The notes under the pieces were generated by a model. That model worked only from the letters and a program-made list of their open reading frames with translations, was not told where the DNA came from and searched no databases. A stretch of 64,000 nucleotides of DNA from Batillaria attramentaria (taxonomy: Eukaryota; Mollusca; Gastropoda; Batillariidae): the NCBI GenBank assembly GCA_018292915.2, contig JACVVK020000312.1:633501-697500 (forward strand), in the 5' to 3' direction. Shown here in pieces: positions 21,225 to 31,961 of the stretch; position 1 is the first letter of the stretch; each line of letters begins with the position of its first letter. A program made the position numbers and the translations under genes.

Positions 21225-21896
21225 CACGTGCGTGGTTTACGCGTCGCGAGGTCTATGGGCTGACAGGGGCAGCACGCGCGCGCTCAGCCAGCTCTATTGG
21301 AACCGCAATTCAGGGCATTTGCAGGTGCAACTTGCTTCAGCAAAAAATCGATAGAGCACGCCGCGCCGCGCGAACATGGCGTCTGCTATGGCCGAAATAG
21401 ATGATCTTGCTAACCAAGTCGGAGATCTCAGGTGAGTACTGTCTAATTCTGTAGCGCCCCGGGTGTGGGGTTCTTATGATCACTACAGATACAATTTAGT
21501 GCCAATGAACAACTGTTAATTTTGTGTCTTTGATGACTGAGGTCAGTGCGAACTTGAATGCGGCGTTGGGCCACACCGTGGCCGCATATCAGTCTACGCC
21601 CTCCGGGCATCACTCATCAAGCTTACACTATCTCTCGAAAGAAACAACTGACAAGAGAACGAAAATCAGAGTGTTCATTTGTAGCGAAGACACTTCGCTG
21701 TGTTTGTGTTCAGTACATCAGCCATTCTTAGTGTAGTATTCCGCCGCCGGGGGTGGGTGGCGGAACTACAAACAGGGAAAGGGAAAGGGGTAGAGAGAGA
21801 GAGAGAGAGAGAGGAGAGAGAAAGAGAGAAAGACACGCTCTAGAGAGAGAAGAGAGGGAGAGAGGTATAAGAGGCATTAAGTATTTCCCTAGAGAT
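21225..21896 (+). repeat. segment B unit 1 (tandem array of a promoter plus two-exon mini-gene)
   Basis: The unit of about 670 bp begins with TTTACGCGYCGCGAGGTCTA, contains a GC-rich leader, the mini-gene described separately, a TCCGCC..GGCGGA inverted motif (about 21740-21767) and a (GA)n tail, and ends at CCCTAGAGATCAG. Unit 2 follows directly. Unit 3 is split by another element, and a partial unit 4 lies at 27124-27485. The units are nearly identical, so the amplification is recent. Confidence 0.85.
21376..21736 (+). CDS. two-exon mini-gene in segment B, copy 1 (81 residues, unknown)
   Basis: Exon 1 (21376-21431, 56 bases) starts with ATG in context GCGAACATGGCG and encodes MASAMAEIDDLANQVGDL, ending at AG before a consensus GTGAGT donor. 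A 115-bp intron ends at GAGGTCAG. Exon 2 (21547-21736) joins in frame (AG+T gives Ser) as ANLNAALGHTVAAY and runs to TAG. The joined junction reads as one continuous amphipathic, coiled-coil-like helix, which supports the splice. Length is 81 residues. I do not recognise the protein. It could be a truncated N-terminal part of a larger host or transposon gene amplified as a repeat. Because copies are recent, an open frame alone is weak evidence of function. Confidence 0.4.
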
Positions 21897-22554
21897 CAGT
21901 TTACGCGCCGCGAGGTCTAGGGGCTGGCAGGGGCATCACGCGCGCACTCAGCCAGCTCTATTGGAACCGCAATTCAGGGCATTTGCAGGTGCAACTTGCT
22001 TCAGCAAAAATCCATAGAGCACGCCGCGCCGCCCGAACATGGCGTCTGCTATGGCCGAAATAGATGGTCTTGCTAACCAAGTCGGAGATCGCAGGTGAGT
22101 ACTGTCTAATTCTGTAGCGCCCCGGGTGTGGGGCTCTTATGATCACTACAGATACAATTTAGTGAACAACTGTGAATTTGAGGTCAGTGCGAACTTGAAT
22201 GCGGCGTTGGGCCACACCGTGGCCGCATATCAGTCTACGCCCTCCGGGCATCACTCATCAAGCTTACACTATCTCTCGAAAGAAACAACTGACAAGAGAA
22301 CGAAAATCAGAGTGTTCATTTGTAGCGAAGACACTTCGCTGTGTTTGTGTTCAGTACATCAGCCATTCTTAGTGTAGTATTCCGCCGCCGGGGGTGGGTG
22401 GCGGAACTACAAACAGGGAAAGGGAAAGGGGTAGAGAGAGAGAGAGAGGAGAGAGAAAGACACGCTCTAGAGAGAGAAGAGAGGGAGAGAGGTATAGGAG
22501 GCATTAAGTGTTTCCCTAGAGATCAGTTTACGCGCCGCGAGGTCTAGGGGCTGG
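21897..22554 (+). repeat. segment B unit 2 and the first bases of unit 3
   Basis: Unit 2 runs to about 22520. Its mini-gene has exon 1 at 22039-22094 (two differences: GAT to GGT, and CTC to CGC just before the donor) and exon 2 at 22188-22377 with the same open frame and stop. The intron is shorter (93 bp) because TTTGTGTCTTTGATGACTG-like sequence is missing, but the GTCAG acceptor is kept. Unit 3 starts at about 22521 and is interrupted at 22554. Confidence 0.8.
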
Positions 22555-22969
22555 GCAGGGCCGCTATTGCGCGGGTCCGCTATTGCGAGGGTCCGTTATT
22601 GCGCGGGGCCGCTATTGCGCGGTGACTATTAATATTTTTGTCATTCAACCAGTCTTTCAAAACAGTGTAACAGAAATACGCAAACCAAGAGACGCAGCTT
22701 ACAGAATACTGTGATGACAATCATTCAAACGTGTTCCGAGTCGGTTTTTGTTGTTGTTGTTTTGTTGTTGTTGTTGTTGTTAAATTCTCTCAAATGTTCT
22801 TTCCCTTGATTACTTTAGTTAAAACTACCTAATTTGCAACCCAAAACAGGGTTAGGGTTAGAGTTAGTGATATGGAAAATACTGACGATTTTTCAAGGAA
22901 CCCACTTTTTTGTGAAACCCACTTTTTCTAATGTAAATTTCTCATATTTATAGGGACATGTGTGTGTGT

Positions 22970-23028
<59 letters not shown>

Positions 23029-24203
23029 GTATTGTTGTTTGATCAACGGGTTGATTGGTGTGTTTGTGTGTGGGGGGGGGGGGACACAGGAAAGCCCTGT
23101 GATCATGCTTTTCTAATGTGGAAGTTTTTAAGCGCTATATAAGCATTAATTCAATTCAATTCAAAATACTTTATTGTCTGTTTAAGAGAGACTCTAAAAA
23201 CAGAAAATCTTCTTTGGACTCACATGATGCTCTGTCACAGATAAAATGAAATTCACTCATGTTTGTGCAGAATGGGCTTGGTGATTCACTTGATGAATGT
23301 ATGTTGATAAATTCAGACATGCTATATTCTGGCTCGTGACTAGGCACTATACACACTGAGTTTGACATGTCACATTTACAGACTCCTGCAGATTTTTCAT
23401 GTGATATAAACCTGACATTTTCAAAGGCCAAAATATTGCTCTTATTTTCATCTGTTATAATGATTCATGTCATATACTTTGGTAGCTCGGGGAAAATATC
23501 TCAGATCATGTGCTGTGACTCTCACAAGCACCGAAGTGACACAAAACAAATTTCTAATTTATCTATAAATGTTACTTTGGTCATTTAATTAAGAGTTTAT
23601 GATGTATTTTATTATACAAAAGTAGAAAAACAATGAAAACACTCATTTGTCAGATTTGTACCAATACCGGCAAGCCGGCAAGAATAGTACGCGTACATTC
23701 ACCGTATATAAGCATTTTGATATATACTTCATTTCTGTTTGTTTTAAATAATAATAATAATTTTATTTATAAAGCGCATATTCATGTAAGATTACATGCT
23801 CTAAGCGCTAACGAAAATTTAACAGACAATAAAAACAGTCAAAAAGCAATATGCAATAACAATAACAAGGAATACTCCAGAATGATAAACTGACAAAAGA
23901 TCAACAGTCAGGATAGTGAAAATAATAATAAACCATTGGCAAGTGGAATAATAATTGATTTAAGTAGTACAAGAATCTGTTTATGATTTAGACCAGCTGT
24001 TTGTTAATATCACGTAATACATCGCAGCATGAACGCGCGGGAGGGGGGGGGGCGTGTACGGTAGGCCTTGGCAACTATTCCGCTTCTTATAAATGATAGG
24101 TCGCGCAATAACGGCCCCGCGCAATAGCGACCCCGCACAATAACGGCCCCGCGCAGTAACGGCCCCGCGCAATAGCGGACCCGCGCAATAGCGGGCCGAC
24201 CCC
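22555..24203. mobile_element. insertion with terminal inverted repeats built of 14-bp tandem subrepeats (foldback-like)
   Basis: The left end (about 22558-22626) is made of CCGCTATTGCGCGGG-type units. The right end (about 24100-24197) is made of their reverse complement, CCCGCGCAATAGCGG. The insertion splits segment B unit 3: GGGGCTGG occurs on both sides (22547-22554 and 24204-24211), which fits an 8-bp target duplication. The interior (about 1.45 kb) has (TG)n at 22959-23027, a LINE 3'-end piece at 23150-23220 and an AT-rich piece with TTATTTATAAAGCGCATATT near 23760. No transposase frame is present. It is probably a non-autonomous foldback-type element. Confidence 0.7.
23150..23225 (-). 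mobile_element. LINE 3'-end fragment (TTGAA tail type)
   Basis: Minus-strand reading gives AGAAGATTTTCTGTTTTTAG, then AGACAATAAAGTATTTTG, then AATTGAATTGAATT. The same end terminates the LINE at 14585 and occurs at 42590-42700 and 48170-48230. Confidence 0.6.
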
Positions 24204-24803
24204 GGGGCTGGCAGGGGCATCACGCGCGCACTCAGCCAGCTCTATTGGAACCGCAATTCAGGGCATTTGCAGGTGCAACTTGCTTCAGCAAAAATCGATA
24301 GAGCACGCCGCGCCGCCCGAACATGGCGTCTGCTATGGCCGAAATAGATGATCTTGCTAACCAAGTCGGAGATCTCAGGTGAGTACTGTCTAATTCTGTA
24401 GCGCCCCGGGTGTGGGGCTCTTATGATCACTACAGATACAATTTAGTGAACAACTGTGAATTTTGTGTCTTTGATGACTGAGGTCAGTGCGAACTTGAAT
24501 GCGGCGTTGGGCCACACCGTGGCCGCATATCAGTCTACGCCCTCCGGGCATCACTCATCAAGCATACACTATCTCTCGAAAGAAACAACTGACAAGAGAA
24601 CGAAAATCAGAGTGTTCATTTGTAGCGAAGACACTTCGCTGTGTTTGTGTTCAGTACATCAGCCATTCTTAGTGTAGTATTCCGCCGCCGGGGGTGGGTG
24701 GCGGAACTACAAACAGGGAAAGGGAAAGGGGTAGAGAGAGAGAGAGAAAGAGAGAAAGACACGCTCTAGAGAGGGAAGAGAGGGAGAGAGGTATAAGAGC
24801 AAA
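24204..24803 (+). repeat. segment B unit 3 (remainder)
   Basis: This continues the unit interrupted at 22554. The mini-gene has exon 1 at 24323-24378 and exon 2 at 24488-24677, both open and with the same splice signals. One residue differs in exon 2 (Leu to Ile in SSSLHYLS). The unit ends at GTATAAGAG, where unrelated sequence begins. Confidence 0.8.
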
Positions 24804-25174
24804 GACCTTAGATAATAAGACGGATCACTCCTTCTTAGGCCTTACTAAGAAAAGCGAGGACAGAGTAGGAGTTACGTCCCTTTGCGTGGGCAGGCCGGCT
24901 GAGGCCGTGTGTTCCAGTGATGAGTAACTCTGAACCTTACACAATTCTTAACACATCACGGTGAAAAAAAAAACAAAAACGATTCATAGCACAGGAATAT
25001 TTTCATTTTGAACCTTAGAGGCCCTTCCTACCTCTGATAATAAAAAAATTTATGTTATAATCCAGTGTGTTAAGAAGTGCAAAATATAAAATACCTTTAT
25101 AAAGCACACTATGTATATATGACTGTGAAGACTGAAGCTTGCACTGCCTAGTTCTTGTTGAAAGCTGATGTGTG

Positions 25175-25176
<2 letters not shown>

Positions 25177-25207
<31 letters not shown>

Positions 25208-25230
25208 ACCACCACCACCACCACCACCAG
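25177..25230. repeat. (CA)n-(CCA)n microsatellite
   Basis: CA repeat 25177-25205 followed by CCA repeat to about 25229. Confidence 0.9.
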
Positions 25231-25271
25231 TATGAATGATGAAAGGAAATGTTACAGGGTTTATACACTTT

Positions 25272-27123
25272 TTATTCGTGACTCAGCTTCATAAGTTTCC
25301 TGTTTTTTTTTAACATTTTTCTTCTGAAGCATGAGCTCGTGTCCTTCAAAGTGAAATTGAGGCGAACACGGACAAACAGGCGAATGACGTTCCCTATTAG
25401 ATCGCAAATTTCACCTGGACATAAAAATAGACTGTCTTTCATTTCTGCCTGCAGCACCTGTATGAGGGACGCTCTCACTTTTTTCCCAACAAGCAGCTTG
25501 TCAATGTTTTTTACGTAGGTTGCTTCGAGCGTACCTACAACCTCTGTTAGCCTCCTGCTAGGAACAGACAGTCCTGATCCTTTCATATTCTCAAACTGTT
25601 TGTTTACTAACAGTAATTCTGACTGAGATCCTGTCAGACACCCTGTCAACAAACCATTGCACAGTTCACACATTTTCATTGCAAGTTTCCGTGCAATGTA
25701 TCCGGAAATGTACACAAGTACATTTGTTTCGGCAGATTTGAGAAGTGGATCTTTTGGTGCAGGCTCTGGAACTGACACTGCCAAAAGAAACTTGATGTCA
25801 GTTTGCTGTCCGTTTCCTGCACCTAGCACAGGTTCATCAGACTCAGACTCTGAGGGAACAATGCAATGATTTGTTGACACAGTGTCTGTCAGTGTCAGCA
25901 GGAATTTGTCAGAATCTTCTCGGCAGTTGCTGCCAGCACTGTACACAAAAAATGTGTCTACCATTATCTGTCTCAGAAACAGGCGAAACTGTTCAGCGGT
26001 GGGGTTGTCAATGTGTCCCCGTTTTCCCCGAAAGCTAGAAAATAAATTTTCCAAACAGTCTTGGTTGAGCCTGTCTGTCAGCATGAAGTCTACATTGTAC
26101 TGACTGTGTAGCTCTTCAAACAGAGCCAGTAGTGTGCGGATAGCCATTTTCCACCCAGTGAGACAAGGCAGTGCGCGGCCTGATGGTGTTTTGATTGTTT
26201 GCAGCCACTCCAGTGTCTCCATGAGAAACTCTTTGTGACCAGATGTCTCTGTCATTCCGTGTCCCATCTTTTTCCCTGATGTCAAGTTGCCGCTGTTGAA
26301 AGCATTAAACAGCTGGTCCATGTGTTCGATGAAGAGTGCTGTGTGCTTTGCCTCTTCTGGTAGTGCCTTCAATTGCACAAGCGTTGAGATACCTGCAGCA
26401 GCAGAGTCCGACAACACTTGAGCAGCAAGTCTAACGCTCAATGCTGAGAATGGGGGCAGTGTCAGGTGTTCATCAGTAAGTCTGGGTGCCATCCGGACAA
26501 GATTTTGCCTGTCAAAGTGGTAGAACGCCTCAACATGCTGCCATCTTACTTCCATCTCATTGACAAGAAACCCAGACTTCTTGAAATTGTTTCGAATGTT
26601 TTTCAACAAATGTGGGGGGTCGTACAACACATGTATTTTGTTGTCGTTGTGAACAAAGAAAGGCTGGACCTCTGTCACTTTGCACAGTTTTTCAAACGTT
26701 TTACGGTTGTTTGAACCCTGATCCCCAATGACGACTCTCACTTTCAAGCCCGCTGCTTCAGCCTTGTCGATGCATCTGAGGGTCAGGGCACGCAGCCTCT
26801 CACTGTCAATGGGTCCACTAGACAAAAAGTAGCCAACAGGCTGCTTCCACTGAGACACTAGACCTCTCAGTACAAACACAGTTGCATGATTTGCAACACG
26901 ATCAGTTCTGTCACCGTCCCCAAAATCCTCTAGCCCTTCTAGCCCTGATCTCTTTCTTCGTTGTAGGTCACCTGTTCTTTGATGCTCATTTCATCCAGCA
27001 CCACGGCGCAAAGGTTTGAAGTCATGGGCATAGCCGCTATTTTCAGTTCAAGTGCTTTGAGCACTTTGTCATTAAAGCCTGGGTGCACAGACACTTTCTG
27101 CATTGTTTTCTTCAACGTGGATA
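25272..27123 (-). pseudogene. P-element (THAP9-like) transposase, N-terminally truncated with a frameshift
   Basis: The main frame (26879-25272, 535 codons) shows the P-element RNase H-like transposase pattern: VVIGDQGSNNRKTF, the LYDPPHLLKNIRNNF block, NQDCLENLFSSFRGKRG and the later YISGYIARKL. The part upstream (27120-26890) continues the protein in another frame: KVLKALELKI, then VVLDEMSIKEQVTYNEERD, then, after a one-base shift near 26940, GLEDFGDGDRTDRVANHATV. Acidic residues of DEMS, YDPPH and CLEN are the expected catalytic set. The THAP DNA-binding domain is missing because the sequence changes into segment B at about 27124. The stop overlaps an AATAAA. It is a dead copy as sequenced; the frameshift should be checked as a possible assembly error. 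Confidence 0.82.
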
Positions 27124-27378
27124 CTGAGGTCAGTGCGAACTTGAATGCGGCGTTGGGTCACACCGTGGCCGCATATCAGTCTACGCCCTCCGGGCATCAC
27201 TCATCAAGCTTACACTATCTCTCGAAAGAAACAACTGACAAGAGAACGAAAATCAGAGTGTTCATTTGTAGCGAAGACACTTCGCTGTGTTTGTGTTCAG
27301 TACAGCAGCCATTCTTAGTGTAGTATTCCGCCGCCGGGGGTGGGTGGCGGAACTACAAACAGGGAAAGGGAAAGGGGT

Positions 27379-27412
<34 letters not shown>

Positions 27413-27485
27413 AAGAGAGAAAGACACGCTCTAGAGAGAGAAGAGAGGGAGAGAGATAAAAGAGGCATTAAGTGTTTCCCTAGAG
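27124..27485 (+). repeat. segment B partial unit 4 (exon 2 onwards)
   Basis: Only exon 2 (27134-27323, open, with His to Gln near the end) and the (GA)n tail of the unit are present. The left edge is a direct join to the 5' side of the P-element transposase sequence. Confidence 0.8.
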
Positions 27486-29202
27486 CGTAGAAAGGAAGAC
27501 TGAAGGGGGAAGAGGTAGAGAGAGAAACAGACGGGAGAGGGGGAAGAGAGGTTTAGGGGGGAAAGAGGGGGAAAGAAGGGGAGAGGGATTTAGGAGATTA
27601 GGGAGAGGGAAAGGTGGTTCTCTGTGCCGTCACCCCCAACAATTTCAATACTATGATCTGTGTAACTCTGATGTCTTGCGAGCCTAGTGCGTGCGCACGC
27701 TAGCCTGCCCCGAGCGGTCCAATTTCCTAGTCTAACACTTGTCTTTGTCAGGAGGCAGTGTCTGTGACTAGTGAGAGCAAACTGACTGATGCGCACGTAC
27801 AACACAGACAGACAATATAAAAGACTCAACAAAAGAGATAAAGTCTGTGAACGGTTATTATTTCTAACAAGCAAAAAAAACGGCACAATCCAACGTGGAC
27901 CCTTGAGGAATGAGGGTCAGTCCTCTGCAAGGCAGCAACGTCTCAGTCTAAACTTAACTAGTCTTCCTAATTCAATCTCACCACCAAACACAACTATAAA
28001 TCACAATTCTATTTCAAATCCCTAAACAACAAACCTTCTCACTAACCTTACTATACACCAGAAGAATCCTAGTCTACACTGGCGGACACAACACAAATAT
28101 CCTACAAATACACCTCTCTTCTAAATACAGATCTCTGCGCGCGGGGGAAGGGGAGATAGGAAAGGAAATGGTTATTATCATCCATGGCGGCATCTTTTTC
28201 TTTGATCTCTCCTGTGTAATAAGTGTCCGTATTGTACTAGTACTTGAGAAATCATGTGACACAGAGCACGACATCACATGACAATCAGGCATGCTTCCCT
28301 GCAAAAAGGTTCTTTCTTTCAGAAAGAAAGAACAGAGATACAACCTTTTTGGGCAAAAAACCCGTCGTCATCGATGAGCAAGTACATGTATTACTACTCC
28401 TCAGGGAGAACTCGCTCCCGATGTCAACACCATCGCCGATGAAACATTTTCACTCGGCATATCGGTGTTTCCAACTTCATAAACTCGTTGTACAAGTACA
28501 AAACCACAGTAGCCTGTACCTAGCAAGCAATCCTTACTCATATTTCGGACAGTTTTAACCAACACTTATCAAAATTCGTTCTCAAAAAGTTCAATCGAGG
28601 CTGGCGTCTCGCCGGCATGCATGCTGTTTACTGATTTGGCCGTGTGCTATCGGCGCAGAGAATGGCAGCGGATTCGTGATCTAGATACATCTCCGATTGA
28701 ACAGAAGCTTCTTGAATCGTTTGAGTCATGCATGCAGTTATAAAATGTAGCTGCTGGGGGGAAGGTCACTTTAATCGGTGTACATGTACTACAAATATTA
28801 GAACAAACACTCACAAAGATTCAGATTTCGTGAAAATCGCAACAGGAAGAACCCCGCTTGAACGCGCCCTAATCGTGCAAAGCGTGAACAGAGCTGTTCA
28901 GTTTTGATCGGTTTCGCATTCACCTCCCAAATTTACATTTCCTTGAAAGCGTCAGCATGTTTGTTTGCGTCTTTAGTGGAAGTTTAAAACTTGTGGTTTT
29001 GTTTGGATTTGAGTTCATGAGTGAATTGACACCGTCTTGGCAGCATAAAAAGGCGCACTTTATTCTGTCGGCGTAGTGCTCTGCCGACGCACAAACTCGT
29101 TCGTCTGCTATGTGCAGCCGCTGTCGACTGTCAGTTTTTACTAGGATAAACGTTCAAAATATACCGTAAATTGGCCCAAAAAAGGATGATAAAGCATTTA
29201 CA
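27486..29202. other. no gene recognised; purine-rich start, unique sequence after
   Basis: 27486-27600 is GA/G-rich. From 27600 on the sequence looks unique, with no frame of convincing composition. Near 29044-29088 there is CATAAAAAGG followed by a short hairpin (GTCGGC, 10-base loop, GCCGAC), which could be a core promoter or chance. Confidence 0.35.
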
Positions 29203-29327
29203 CCCCATCAAGCTGTGGGATACCGACTCGTATTTTGATCCAAGACGCAATCAACCCTTCGCTAAAGCTCAGGGTTGATTTGCGTCTTGAATCAAAATAC
29301 TCGTCGGTATCCCACAGCTTGATGGGG
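29203..29327. repeat. 125-bp hairpin with about 57-bp nearly perfect arms
   Basis: The left arm (29203-29258: CCCCATCAAGCTGTGGGATA through AATCAACCCT) is repeated inverted at 29271-29327, with only a few mismatches and a loop of about 12 bases (TCGCTAAAGCTC-like). It could be a small foldback element or a cruciform-forming site. There is no obvious target duplication. Confidence 0.85.
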
Positions 29328-30620
29328 AATAACTGCTAATTATTAGTCGTTCTACTTGCCAATCTGTAGCGATGAAAGGTTTCTGCCGTCTTCGCTGACC
29401 TCTGGCGGAGCCTTGGTCGCTCGGTCGGCGGTGTAAGTGTGCGCTGTGATCTGGCACGGAATGCTCGGCGATGACTTCCGTGCGCACCTGCCCCTCAGAA
29501 TCACAGGTGTCGGCCCACCTTGCAAGTCTGGACCGACGGTGACTCCTCATGGCACGTGCTGACGGATCACAGGGTTGGGATACAGTTTCTTCACTGGGTT
29601 CGCTGCAGTTCGAGACCCAGGCTTCCTCTGTACCGCACACTGGACACAGTTCTGTAGCTAGTCCCACGTCTGGCACTGACAGTTCTGTTACGGATTGTTC
29701 AATACAAGGTCGGTTGGAGTAGCCCACACTTCTTAAGATGACCGGGAAAGCTGCATGTCCGTTTCACCGTGATGTTAACTGCTCTAACACACAAAGCGTT
29801 GCGTTCTTGATACCCTCGAACCTCTGGCAGGATCTTCAGAGCAGTACTGGACATAAGGTGACGATGGCAACAGTTCTTCTTGTCACTAACAATTCACCAA
29901 CATTTCGGACAAGGATTCGGCAGCACTGACTTCAGTCGGGCAGTAATTCGACAGCACTTCGGCAGCACTTCGGGGGGACACCTGGTCGCATCCCCCAACT
30001 TAGGTGTAAAACCTAGGGCTTAAATAAGCTGGCACCCGGTCTTGCACCATCAGCTGGCAAACCTAAAAGTTAGTGGGGAAGAGAGGACTGTGTGGGAGGA
30101 GGGAGGTGCGTGGGAGGGGGGGAGATGCGGGGAAGGAGGGATTGCACAGTCAGCTGTAAGGGCAGCTGCTGTATCTTACTAGAGGGAGGTATCTTACTAT
30201 TCTTAGAACAGCTGAGAAACCCAGGGCCCCAAAATACCCATAAGAAAGGGAGGGCTGCAGAGATCCGTACCCTACCTAAAACTAATACGCTTCCACCATT
30301 TCATAGTGGTGGTGCAAGATGATTTTGACCTAATAACTTCTAAGTCTACAGCAAATATATCACATTAGTACAGGCGCACTTTTAACTTGACTGAATTGCG
30401 CTTGCCACGTGATGAGCGCGTGACTGACTGATTTCTTGCATAAACACTAAAGACAGAGCCTTATAGGCCTAATAGCGAGAGTTTCCAGCGTTTTTCTCAG
30501 TCGCTTTCTGACAGTCAAAGAGACTGTGTGTCGCCCCTCCAGCCCGGCCTCGAATCATCCTCGTATCTCCCTCGAATCTTCTCGTATCTTCCTCGGATCA
30601 TCGCCCTCCTCAGTCATTTC
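29328..30620. other. no gene firmly recognised; open minus-strand frame 29269-29727
   Basis: A 152-codon minus-strand frame (with SVPDVGLATELCPVCGTEEA) ends inside the hairpin and has no recognisable domain. The neighbourhood has short direct repeats of CGGCAGCACTTCGG/TTCGACAGCACTTCGG at 29918-29972. It might be a decayed transposable element; I cannot name it. Confidence 0.25.
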
Positions 30621-30624
30621 TCAT

Positions 30625-31360
30625 GTTCAGGCTTAGCCTCTCAGTCTCTGGAGTTATTTTGTGACCAGTGTTGGACCTGTTCTGGATACCTCTTCTATTT
30701 GGAACTATGTGCACTGAGAAGAAACAGGCTGTGATTCTGTATTGGATTATTTGTGAACGGTGCTTGGCCGGAACCACGGAATCAAGTTCAGTTCGGACTT
30801 GGAATTAGTCTTCAGATAAACGGTGACTGTGTCTCATTTTATTCCCTTTTAACCGGAGAACAGTTGATGTAAAGTAGGAAGATACTTGTAATAGTTCGAA
30901 GTACTCTTAACAGATCTGATAGTTAACAGTACTAGTCAGAACAGTTACGTAAATTAACGGTTATGTAAATCTGTACTCCTGGTAGACAGTGAGTTAGAAC
31001 GTTTTTTAATAGTGAGAGATACTCTAGTGTCAGGCTCCGTCGTTTTATGCCCAGTCAGAGCGGGAGGTTTCCCAGCTTCTTGTGTAACACGCAGTACCTA
31101 CGCGGCCGAGTGTGTATTGTCTGTTTCATTCACTGACGGTCACTAGGCAGAGTAAGGAATTCCATTCACAGAACGACCACGCCCTTGGTTCACATCATTC
31201 ACTGAACTGTCCTACCCCCGCTATACTTTCAGCTGTACTGTCCCGTTCCACGTTTTGTAGTTTATGTCTTCCCCTATATTTCTATATTTGTAGTGTAGTT
31301 TTTAGTAGTCTCTAGTTTGTTGCCCGACAAGCATTAATCATCACGCTCATATATTTTGAG
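30625..31360 (+). repeat. large degenerate palindrome, left arm
   Basis: This arm is homologous, inverted, to 31530-32770. Landmarks: CAGTCTCTGGAGTTATTTTGTGACCAGTG (about 30640) pairs with the region around 32720-32750; TTCGGACTTGGAA (about 30797) pairs with 32600; CTCTAGTTTGTTGCCCG (31311) pairs with 31550-31567. Similarity is patchy but collinear over the full arm. I cannot assign a transposon class. Confidence 0.65.
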
Positions 31361-31422
31361 CCGAATCTGTGTTGCCTTATTACATCTGAAAATTCGTATA
31401 ATCCGCATGTAACTTTTATTGG

Positions 31423-31545
31423 AATAAGTGAACACTCTGATTTTTACTCTCTTGTCAGTTGTTTCTTTCGAGAGATAGCGGTGTAAGTTTGATGAGTGAC
31501 CGTGTGCGTAGAAGTGTGACAATATGTGAGCAGTGGTGATTAACA
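31423..31545 (-). repeat. diverged inverted fragment of segment B exon 2, at the palindrome centre
   Basis: The minus strand reads SSNLHRYLSKETTDKRVKIR and then VFTYS, matching SSSLHYLSKETTDKRTKIRV of the segment B exon 2 frame with substitutions and a 3-base in-frame insertion. It is clearly older than the 21-27 kb copies. It lies between the two palindrome arms. Confidence 0.7.
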
Positions 31546-31893
31546 CTTGCCGGGCAACAAACTAGAGACAACCAACATAAAAATGCGGAAAGAAGTAAGC
31601 TGCGAAATATGGGACGGGAGAGTAAAACTGAAAGCAGAGGCAGCAGACAATTCCAGGAAAGATGTAAACCGAAAGTACGATATTCCAAGCCGTGAACAAA
31701 CAACATACGCTGGCCAAACGTTCGCCTGTGTTGCACAAGAGGTCGAGGAAATCCCCCTCTCTGACCGAGCATGACACAGAGTGGCCTGACACCTAAGTTT
31801 AACTTTATAACATCCTTCAAACAAACTCATCTGAAAACCCACCTCTTCAGTCTGACTGCCCACAACCAGTAGCTGTTGCCGCATCACTTGCTG

Positions 31894-31961
<68 letters not shown>

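Noticed and set aside
22845..22866. Telomere-like GGGTTAGGGTTAG
   Set aside because: Only about two units inside a transposon interior, so not a telomere.
29269..29727. 152-codon minus-strand gene
   Set aside because: No domain is recognisable, it ends inside a hairpin repeat and has no splice or promoter support, so it is left as an open frame only.
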